11,974 nucleotides of DNA from Ruminococcus sp. GTDB taxonomy: Bacteria; Bacillota; Clostridia; Oscillospirales; Ruminococcaceae. Positions 7,293-11,974 of the stretch are shown one piece after another. The DNA lies in contig JAHZHC010000025.1 in assembly GCA_019420505.1 (NCBI GenBank), positions 1 through 11,974 of the forward strand, read 5' to 3'. The notes under the pieces are model-generated. The model had not been told where the DNA came from. It did not search any database and saw only the letters and a list, made by a program, of their open reading frames with translations. Position 1 is the stretch's first letter; the number at the start of each line of letters is the position of its first letter. Both the position numbers and the translations under genes were made by a program.

Positions 7293-7979
7293 ATGAATTT
7301 TAATAAGGCTGAATTTTATACATCCTTTGGAAGACTGTCGCAGATGCCTCCGTCTGATAGGATTGAAGTTGCTTTTTCGGGACGTTCTAATGTAGGAAAG
7401 TCATCGCTCATAAATAAGATTTTTAACCGAAAATCTCTTGCTAAGGTAAGCTCGGTTCCGGGAAAGACGGTGACGATAAATTTTTTTACGCTTGAGAATA
7501 TATATATTGTAGACCTGCCCGGATACGGGTATGCTAAGGTATCAAAAAGTGAAAAAAAAGGCTGGGGCGACTTAATCGGCGGTTATCTTGAAAATCCTGA
7601 AAGAGATCTTGAACTGGTTTTTCAGCTTATAGATATGCGTCATGCACCTACTAAAGATGATATTCAGATGATAAATTTTCTCATTGATTATGAGATTCCT
7701 TTTGTAATAGTATTCACTAAGGCAGATAAGCTGAAAAAAACTGCCCGTGAGGAAAGACTGAAGGCATTTGAGCAAGAGATACCGTGTTTTCAGGACATTA
7801 CCTGTGTGCCGTTTTCAACAGTAACGGGCGAGGGCGTTGAGGAAATTCGGCGGATTATTGAAGATATATCTGAAAACGCTGAGATTTATGAACCCGATTA
7901 TGAGGAGTCAGAAGCGCCGGATTATTCTGCCGATAACAGCAATCCGGGATTTCTTACTCCGAGAAGCTGGGATAAATAA
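7293..7979 (+). CDS. ysxC: Ribosome biogenesis GTPase YsxC/YihA (EngB)
   Basis: An essential small GTPase in many bacteria, needed for late assembly of the 50S subunit. All G motifs are visible: G1 GRSNVGKS (30-37), threonine-bearing switch I (PGKTVTINFF, 56-65), G3 DLPGYG (74-79), G4 TKAD (142-145) and G5 around STVTGEG (175-181). The GTPase core ends near 195. The remaining 30 or so residues form an acidic, Tyr/Pro/Ser-rich tail ending in LTPRSWDK, slightly longer than the usual form (228 residues against roughly 195-210). The ATG at 7293 has AAAGGA (7279-7284) eight bases upstream. It lies 31 bases after lon and probably shares its transcript. No convincing terminator follows; the nearest hairpin (7991-8010) lacks a T run on this strand. 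Confidence 0.96.
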   Translation: MNFNKAEFYTSFGRLSQMPPSDRIEVAFSGRSNVGKSSLINKIFNRKSLAKVSSVPGKTVTINFFTLENIYIVDLPGYGYAKVSKSEKKGWGDLIGGYLENPERDLELVFQLIDMRHAPTKDDIQMINFLIDYEIPFVIVFTKADKLKKTAREERLKAFEQEIPCFQDITCVPFSTVTGEGVEEIRRIIEDISENAEIYEPDYEESEAPDYSADNSNPGFLTPRSWDK

Positions 7980-8000
7980 AATTATTAAAAACCCTTTACT

Positions 8001-8028
8001 TTTGCAGGGTAATGTGTTAAACTATAAT
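8001..8028 (+). promoter_or_regulatory. Promoter of the yerC operon and its structured leader
   Basis: A perfect -10 TATAAT (8023-8028) has a weak -35 TTTGCA (8001-8006) at 16 bases. The predicted start, near 8035, falls three bases before the first base of the structured RNA at 8038. The -10 lies inside a perfect ten-base palindrome, TATAATTATA (8023-8032), which could be an operator (inference). The weak -35 would fit an activated or repressed promoter. Confidence 0.5.
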
Positions 8029-8037
8029 TATAACTTA

Positions 8038-8138
8038 GGCAAGATGTCCCCCACAACTAAGGCGGCGGGGAACATTTTGTAATCAGCAGGGAATACAATC
8101 CTTCACTGATTACAGGTTGACAAAAGTCAATCCTTGCC
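8038..8138 (+). ncRNA. Candidate four-way-junction leader RNA upstream of yerC
   Basis: The transcript can fold into a closing helix P1 (GGCAAG 8038-8043 with CTTGCC 8133-8138) and three hairpins. P2 pairs ATGTCCCC (8044-8051) with GGGGAACAT (8067-8075), leaving one bulged A. P3 pairs GTAATCAG (8079-8086) with CTGATTAC (8106-8113) and has an inner AGGG/TCCT stem (8088-8091 with 8099-8102). P4 pairs GGTTGAC (8115-8121) with GTCAATC (8126-8132) across an AAAA loop. Junction linkers are 0, 3, 1 and 0 bases. Loop bases AAGG (8059-8062) and CCTT (8100-8103) could form a kissing contact, though CCT of the latter is also used in the inner P3 stem. This compactness is typical of riboswitch aptamers, but I do not recognise a known class, and a small mobile-element remnant is the main alternative. 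The fold was worked out by eye. Confidence 0.5.
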
Positions 8139-8204
8139 ACTTTGAATGATGGGCAAGCCTTTATTGAAATGGTTTAACACTTTACAATACGATAAGTAAA
8201 GGAG
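8133..8204 (+). promoter_or_regulatory. Possible expression platform between the structured RNA and yerC
   Basis: CTTGCC (8133-8138), which closes P1, can instead pair with a second GGCAAG (8152-8157) across a 13-base loop; CCTTTATT follows, a weak terminator-like tail. The yerC Shine-Dalgarno AAAGGAG (8198-8204) can be partly masked by CCTTTA (8158-8163 with TAAAGG 8197-8202) or by CTTTAC (8180-8185 with GTAAAG 8196-8201). These mutually exclusive pairings are seen in the sequence; switching is inferred. Confidence 0.4.
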
Positions 8205-8214
8205 TTTTTTTATA

Positions 8215-8511
8215 ATGAAAGAAAAAATGGAAATTAAAAATCTGGACGACTTGTTTGAGGCTGTACTTTGTCTTAAAAATATTGAAGAGTGCAGATTGTT
8301 TTTTAAAGATTTGTGCACTGTACCGGAACTTAAAGCACTGTCACAGCGTTTTCAGGTTGCAAAGCTTTTAACCGAAAATCATGTTTACAGTGATATTGTC
8401 GGTGAAACCGGCGCTTCTACTGCTACGATAAGCAGAGTGAACAGATCTCTTGCTTATGATGGGAATGGGGGATACGGTATAGTATTCGATCGCCTTAAGG
8501 AAAGAAAATAA
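8215..8511 (+). CDS. yerC: TrpR-related regulator, YerC/YecD family
   Basis: A 98-residue DNA-binding protein of the Trp repressor superfamily, of the YerC/YecD subgroup common in Firmicutes. The family signature is present: a helical N-terminal half with FFKDLCTVPELKALSQRFQVA (29-49 region), then a helix-turn-helix at about 58-79 (YSDIVGETGASTATISRVNR). Its ligand and targets are not established, and it should not be assumed to sense tryptophan. The ATG at 8215 has AAAGGAG (8198-8204) ten bases upstream; an ATG four codons later lacks a better site. A promoter and a structured leader precede it. The stop overlaps the ATG of the methyltransferase by one base (TAATG), so those two are translationally coupled. 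Its place at the head of the operon suggests that it regulates this transcript, possibly its own (inference). Confidence 0.9.
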   Translation: MKEKMEIKNLDDLFEAVLCLKNIEECRLFFKDLCTVPELKALSQRFQVAKLLTENHVYSDIVGETGASTATISRVNRSLAYDGNGGYGIVFDRLKERK

Positions 8512-9263
8512 TGAGCGGATATTCAAAGTTTGCATGGTTTTATGACAGGCTGACTGAAAATGTAGACTATGACCTAATCGGAAACCGAATTGACAAACTG
8601 GTGTCACGTTTCGGCGGAAGAAAGAATATTTTACTGGAGATAGGCTGCGGTACGGGAACTCTATGTGAAAAGATGAGCGGCTTGGGATATGATGTTATCG
8701 GAGTTGACTCTTCTCAGGAAATGCTATCAGAGGCTCTGGACAAAAAATATGAAAGCGGAAGTGAAATACAATACTTATGTCAGGATATGACGGAGCTTGA
8801 TATGTACGGGACGATAGATGTTACTGTTTCTGTACTTGACAGCATAAATCATTTAGCTGATGTTGAATCAATCAGAAAAACATTTGAGAGAGTGTCGCTT
8901 TTCGCTTTTCCTGACGGATTATTTATCTTTGATATGAACACGGTTTACAAGCACCGTCAGATTTTAGGTAATAATTCTTATATTTATGATTTGGACGGTC
9001 TTTTCTGTTCATGGCAGAATGAATATTCTTCTCAAGATGATTCTGTAGAAATGTTTCTTGATTTTTTTGAGGAGCAGGAAGACGGACGCTATGAACGTTT
9101 TCAGGAAAGCTTTAAGGAAATAGCTATTGAAGAAGCAGAGATTGACAGACTGCTCAATGAAACAGGTTTTGAAATTTTGGCAAAATATGATGACTACAGT
9201 GACAGACCTGTTAATGATAAAACACAGAGAATAGTTTATGTTACTAAGAAAATAAGTAAATAA
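8511..9263 (+). CDS. Class I SAM-dependent methyltransferase, substrate unknown
   Basis: A 250-residue Rossmann-fold methyltransferase. Motif I is LLEIGCGTGT (41-50), binding the SAM amino acid part. The acidic residue at the end of the second strand, D66 in GVDSS, should bind the ribose. Motif III-like residues are around CQDM (90-93), and a fourth-strand VSVLDSINHL follows (106-115). The N-terminus (YSKFAWFYDRL) matches the Methyltransf_25/11 type seen in many small-molecule and some RNA methyltransferases; nothing in the sequence fixes the substrate. The start overlaps the yerC stop by one base, with AAGG (8497-8500) in the end of yerC as a weak ribosome binding site, so translation is probably coupled. 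hslO follows 35 bases later. Confidence 0.88.
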   Translation: MSGYSKFAWFYDRLTENVDYDLIGNRIDKLVSRFGGRKNILLEIGCGTGTLCEKMSGLGYDVIGVDSSQEMLSEALDKKYESGSEIQYLCQDMTELDMYGTIDVTVSVLDSINHLADVESIRKTFERVSLFAFPDGLFIFDMNTVYKHRQILGNNSYIYDLDGLFCSWQNEYSSQDDSVEMFLDFFEEQEDGRYERFQESFKEIAIEEAEIDRLLNETGFEILAKYDDYSDRPVNDKTQRIVYVTKKISK

Positions 9264-9266
9264 GAA

Positions 9267-9298
9267 AAGGAGAATGCTCTTTTGGGCATAGATATATA
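9267..9298 (+). promoter_or_regulatory. hslO translation start region with Shine-Dalgarno bridged by a hairpin
   Basis: The only good Shine-Dalgarno, AAGGAG (9267-9272), is 26 bases from the ATG at 9299, far beyond the usual 5-10. Between them ATGCTC (9274-9279) pairs perfectly, with one U-G, with GGGCAT (9284-9289) across a TTTT loop. Folding this 16-base hairpin leaves an effective gap of ten bases. No other in-frame start lies closer to the Shine-Dalgarno. Confidence 0.55.
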
Positions 9299-10165
9299 AT
9301 GGGACGTATAGTAAGAGCAATAAGTAAAGACGCCTCGGTGGTATGCAGTGCCATTGAAGGCAAAGATATAGTATCGGAAATTGAAAGAATTCACAAAACC
9401 TCAGCAGTCTGTACTGCGGCTTTGGGAAGGCTTGCTTTAGGAGCGTCGCTGCTTGGATTTGGATTAAAAGGAAAAGATGATTCGATTACTTTGAGAATAA
9501 ACGGGGGCGGACCTGCCGGTTCTCTTATTGCAGTTTCGGACAGCTTTGGAAATGTGAAGGCCTATATTCAGAATCCTATTGTGGAAATTCCGTTAAACGA
9601 AATGGGAAAGCTTGATGTGAGAGGCGCTGTGGGAACTGACGGTACGCTAAGTGTAATCAAGGATTTGGGCTTGAAAGAACCATATTCAGGTCAGGTTCCT
9701 ATTGTATCCGGTGAGATTGCAGAGGATATTACAAGCTATCTTGCGGGAAGCGAACAGGTGCCGAGTGTTTGTGCTTTGGGAGTTTTGGTAAATCCGGATC
9801 TTAGCGTTGCACAGGCCGGCGGCTTTTTAATTCAGCTTCTGCCTTTTGCGCCGGATGAAGCTATAGACGTAATTGAAAAGAATATAAATAGTATGCAGTC
9901 GGTCACAAAGCTGTTATCAAGCGGAATGACGGCAGAGGAAATTTCAATGAAGGCGCTTGAAGGGCTTGATCCCAATGTACTTGATGATTTTGAAGTAAAT
10001 TATAAATGCGATTGTTCAAGGGAAAGAGTAAAAAGGGCATTGGTTTCTTTAGGAAAAGAACAGTTGGAGGATATTGCGAAAGATGAAAAGACCGAGGTCA
10101 AATGTCATTTTTGCGATAAGTCTTATAATTTCTCATCAGACGAAATTAAAGCACTGATAAATTAA
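9299..10165 (+). CDS. hslO: Redox-regulated molecular chaperone Hsp33
   Basis: Hsp33 is a cytoplasmic holdase that becomes active when oxidation releases zinc from four cysteines and unfolds its linker. The 288-residue product is of family length. The N-terminal chaperone domain begins MGRIVRAIS and contains the GGGPAGSL (69-76) and GAVGTDGTLSVIKDLG (109-124) segments. The C-terminal redox switch is complete: C237 and C239 (CDC) with C269 and C272 (CHFC). The ATG at 9299 is the only sensible start because no ATG, GTG or TTG lies in frame between it and the upstream ribosome binding site. It is the last gene of the yerC-methyltransferase-hslO unit and is followed by a strong terminator. Its neighbours suggest control through the yerC leader, and the start-site hairpin may add a translational layer (inference). 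Confidence 0.97.
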   Translation: MGRIVRAISKDASVVCSAIEGKDIVSEIERIHKTSAVCTAALGRLALGASLLGFGLKGKDDSITLRINGGGPAGSLIAVSDSFGNVKAYIQNPIVEIPLNEMGKLDVRGAVGTDGTLSVIKDLGLKEPYSGQVPIVSGEIAEDITSYLAGSEQVPSVCALGVLVNPDLSVAQAGGFLIQLLPFAPDEAIDVIEKNINSMQSVTKLLSSGMTAEEISMKALEGLDPNVLDDFEVNYKCDCSRERVKRALVSLGKEQLEDIAKDEKTEVKCHFCDKSYNFSSDEIKALIN

Positions 10166-10169
10166 AATG

Positions 10170-10201
10170 AAAAATCACGGATTTTAGTGTCCGTGATTTT
10201 T
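10170..10201. terminator. Bidirectional terminator between hslO and the GT-C gene
   Basis: AAAATCACGGA (10171-10181) pairs with TCCGTGATTTT (10190-10200) over eleven perfect base pairs, plus A10170-T10201. On the plus strand the T run continues into TTTATTTA, ending the hslO transcript. On the minus strand the stem ends in TTTTT followed by CATTTTAAT, so it can also stop the convergent gene that ends at 10211. Confidence 0.92.
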
Positions 10202-10210
10202 TTATTTATA

Positions 10211-11719
10211 TTAGCAGTGATTGTTCTTTCTGATGAAACGATAGATGAATTTATATAAATGAGAAAATCCGTCTACTGCCATCAACAGGAATAACAGTAT
10301 GAAGTTAAACAAATACCTCGGAGTGGTTTCCCAGATCATTAAGAAAAGTGATAAACCAAAAACTGACAAACATACATATAACATATATGATTTATTTTTT
10401 CGAATTAATGAATAAATTATGCATACAAACATAGATAAAAGCATAATAAGGTGATAGATCTGTGCATATCCATGACTGATTTTGCTTTTTAAAAGGAAAG
10501 CTTTCAACGGTGAATCGTTGGCTCTTTTCAAATAATGTCTGTAACGATATTTGCCGTCAGACCAGGTAAATGCGGACTTAGTATTGAAATGACTGAAAAG
10601 TTCTTTGGATTGAGATAATCTTTCTTTTATGATTTTTATATTAGCTTCCTTGCGTTCATCGTAGTTTTCTTGGTGATATGTAAAGCTTAATTCCTTTTGG
10701 GAAAAACAGCCTTTCCCTTTTAATCCCATCATGATCCAGTGCGTTGCAGGAAAACGGTTTTTTTCAAAGTCATCTGTAATAATATTATTTGCACTTACAA
10801 ATTTGAAAAGCAGCACATTATTTACAAGCAAAAATATTGTTAAAAATGAAAAAATCGAAACCAATGATTTTTTCCAGCCACAGGCAATAAAAATATAGAT
10901 TATTGATGATACTATTATAACAGCCAAGCTGCCTTTAAAAGAATATCCAACAGCAACAATTATTGATGAAGCAATCAAGTTGATTAAAAATGATTTTACT
11001 GATTTGGATTTAACGGTTCGTATGACGAAATACACGGAACTCATAACAAATGGCAGACTCAGCACATCAGTATAGGTATGGTTAACATGACCGTATAAAG
11101 GAAGACAAAACATCATTGCAAAGATTGACATAAGTATTTTAAATCTGTCTTTAAATATTAACCTTGAAATAAAATAATAAAAAACAAAAGAAATTCCCAT
11201 AAACAAGACATTTAACAGAAGCGGTGCTGTAATTGGAACATATCCTAAAATTAAATAAAAAACTCTGAAATAAACAGACAACAAAATAAGCAGGGACCAG
11301 TTATTGGTGTATCGTTCAAAATAGCCTTGATTTTTTGCAAAACCTCTGTAAATATTGAGCCAGTTTCCGTCTTTGGCAAAGTTTCTTGCGGCACCGTCCA
11401 AAACCTTAGCGTCAGCGTTTGGCTTAGTTTTTAATGTGAAAATTATATACAGCATAAATATTAAAGTTATGGATAAAACAATAAAAAAGCAAACATTAAG
11501 ATTACGGTCAGTAAGATGGATTCTGATTTTACTTCTGAACAATGCCATAGCAGCAGCGGATATTAACACAAGGGCAATACTTATAAAAATATATGATTTA
11601 TCACCTCTTTCGGAATATCTATTAATAACATTTATTAATGTATATGCAAAAAACAGCAAATACAGCGCAAAGATACTAATGGTAAACATATTTCTTAAGG
11701 TCAAATTCTGTTTTGTCAA
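10211..11719 (-). CDS. Polytopic membrane protein, GT-C-type glycosyltransferase-like
   Basis: A 502-residue protein with about ten to twelve membrane segments. The long loop at about 97-140 has acidic residues (KPNADAKVLD) and YFERYTNN. A later loop carries FPATHWIMMGLKGKG (323-337), and ETTPRYLFNF lies near the end (464-473). This layout resembles Firmicute membrane glycosyltransferases of the GT-C fold (GT39/PMT-like), which use lipid-linked sugars on the outer face of the membrane. Whether it is active, and on what acceptor, is unknown. The start is a TTG at 11719 with AGGAAG (11728-11733) eight bases upstream; the next ATG, ten codons in, has no ribosome binding site. The gene is visibly more AT-rich than its neighbours, with many ATA, TTA and AAA codons. 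It has its own promoter and converges on hslO. Confidence 0.7.
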   Translation of the reverse strand: MTKQNLTLRNMFTISIFALYLLFFAYTLINVINRYSERGDKSYIFISIALVLISAAAMALFRSKIRIHLTDRNLNVCFFIVLSITLIFMLYIIFTLKTKPNADAKVLDGAARNFAKDGNWLNIYRGFAKNQGYFERYTNNWSLLILLSVYFRVFYLILGYVPITAPLLLNVLFMGISFVFYYFISRLIFKDRFKILMSIFAMMFCLPLYGHVNHTYTDVLSLPFVMSSVYFVIRTVKSKSVKSFLINLIASSIIVAVGYSFKGSLAVIIVSSIIYIFIACGWKKSLVSIFSFLTIFLLVNNVLLFKFVSANNIITDDFEKNRFPATHWIMMGLKGKGCFSQKELSFTYHQENYDERKEANIKIIKERLSQSKELFSHFNTKSAFTWSDGKYRYRHYLKRANDSPLKAFLLKSKISHGYAQIYHLIMLLSMFVCIIYSLIRKNKSYMLYVCLSVFGLSLFLMIWETTPRYLFNFILLFLLMAVDGFSHLYKFIYRFIRKNNHC

Positions 11720-11772
11720 GTTCTACACTTCCTAAAAAATTCTTTATATTATATTATTTGTTCAATAAAGAC

Positions 11773-11801
11773 ATTATAACACTAAATATGTAAAATTTCA
11801 A
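11773..11801 (-). promoter_or_regulatory. Promoter of the GT-C-like gene
   Basis: On the minus strand TTGAAA (plus 11796-11801) and a perfect TATAAT (plus 11773-11778) are separated by 17 bases. The start would be near 11766, giving a leader of about 47 bases before the TTG start at 11719. Confidence 0.7.
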
Positions 11802-11861
11802 CTATAAAAGCAAAAATTTTAGATGAATAATAAAAACATTAAATATTTTTTTATAAAATGC

Positions 11862-11890
11862 TTGACAAATGAATTTGGATAGTGTATAAT
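11862..11890 (+). promoter_or_regulatory. Consensus promoter of tRNA-Val
   Basis: TTGACA (11862-11867) and TATAAT (11885-11890) are perfect and spaced by 17 bases. AT-rich tracts just upstream (11840-11858) look like an UP element. Transcription would begin near 11897, about 25 bases ahead of the tRNA. Confidence 0.93.
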
Positions 11891-11921
11891 AAATATCGTT
11901 CCTTAAACGAGGGATAAATTC

Positions 11922-11974
11922 GGGAGCATAGCTCAGCTGGGAGAGCATCTGCCTTACAAGCAGAGGGTCACAGG
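11922..11974 (+). tRNA. tRNA-Val (anticodon UAC), cut by the window end
   Basis: The acceptor 5' strand is GGGAGCA (11922-11928). The D stem is GCTC/GAGC (11931-11934 with 11943-11946). The anticodon stem is TCTGC/GCAGA (11948-11952 with 11960-11964) around the seven-base loop CTTACAA. The anticodon TAC at 11955-11957 reads GUA and related valine codons. The variable loop GGGTC and the first strand of the T stem (ACAGG) follow, and the window ends there, so about 20 bases plus any CCA are missing. More tRNA genes may follow on the same transcript. Confidence 0.95.

Noticed and set aside
7981..8010. Minus-strand terminator formed by ACCCT/AGGGT followed by TTTTTAATAAT
   Set aside because: No minus-strand gene lies upstream of it, the stem is only five base pairs with a ten-base loop, and on the plus strand it lacks a T run for ysxC.
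8038..8138. IS200/IS605-type element end, suggested by the CCCC-loop-GGGG hairpin with CTAAGGCGG in its loop
   Set aside because: Such hairpins occur at ends of those elements, but no transposase, TnpB or second end is visible and the other helices fit a single folded RNA better. It stays an open alternative to be tested by a repeat search.
7980..8214. T-box leader or tryptophan attenuator upstream of the TrpR-like gene
   Set aside because: There is no T-box sequence such as AGGGTGG and no short Trp-rich leader peptide.
1..11974. CRISPR array, prophage, toxin-antitoxin or defence cluster
   Set aside because: No regularly spaced repeats and no genes of those systems are visible; the gene content is housekeeping.

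Overview
The window reads as a low-GC Bacillota chromosome, most likely a Clostridia member of the Ruminococcaceae/Oscillospiraceae type. This is inferred from the AT-rich spacers, strong AGGAGG ribosome binding sites, near-consensus TTGACA/TATAAT promoters, the Firmicute-type orders rpsF-ssb-rpsR and lon-ysxC, and a YerC-type TrpR relative. Almost everything is housekeeping. No transposase, phage gene or CRISPR array is visible.

Layout: 1-233 holds no convincing gene. A minus-strand unit follows (promoter near 2200, prfB, a DUF308 membrane protein, terminator at 221-257). A divergent promoter near 2250 drives a prokaryotic-RING/zinc-ribbon membrane protein (2396-3397). A perfect-consensus promoter then drives rpsF-ssb-rpsR (3532-4610), closed by a strong terminator. 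The lon-ysxC pair (4829-7979) comes next, then a 235-base spacer with a promoter and a compact structured RNA. Behind it is an apparent operon of yerC, a class I methyltransferase and hslO (8215-10165). A terminator usable from both sides separates hslO from a convergent, more AT-rich GT-C-like membrane protein (10211-11719, minus). The window ends inside a tRNA-Val(UAC) gene with its own consensus promoter.

Functionally the genes cover translation (RF2, S6, S18, the YsxC GTPase, tRNA-Val), DNA maintenance (SSB) and protein quality control (Lon, Hsp33). Envelope or unknown roles fall to DUF308, the RING-type protein and the GT-C protein.

Two RNA-level observations stand out. First, the leader of the yerC operon can fold into a four-way junction with almost no unpaired linkers. 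It begins where the predicted promoter would start transcription, and it has mutually exclusive pairings reaching towards the yerC ribosome binding site; I could not match it to a riboswitch class I know. Second, the hslO Shine-Dalgarno lies 26 bases from its ATG, but a perfect 6-bp hairpin between them would shorten the folded gap to 10 bases. In addition, prfB lacks the usual programmed frameshift yet keeps a CTTTGAT remnant at exactly that codon.
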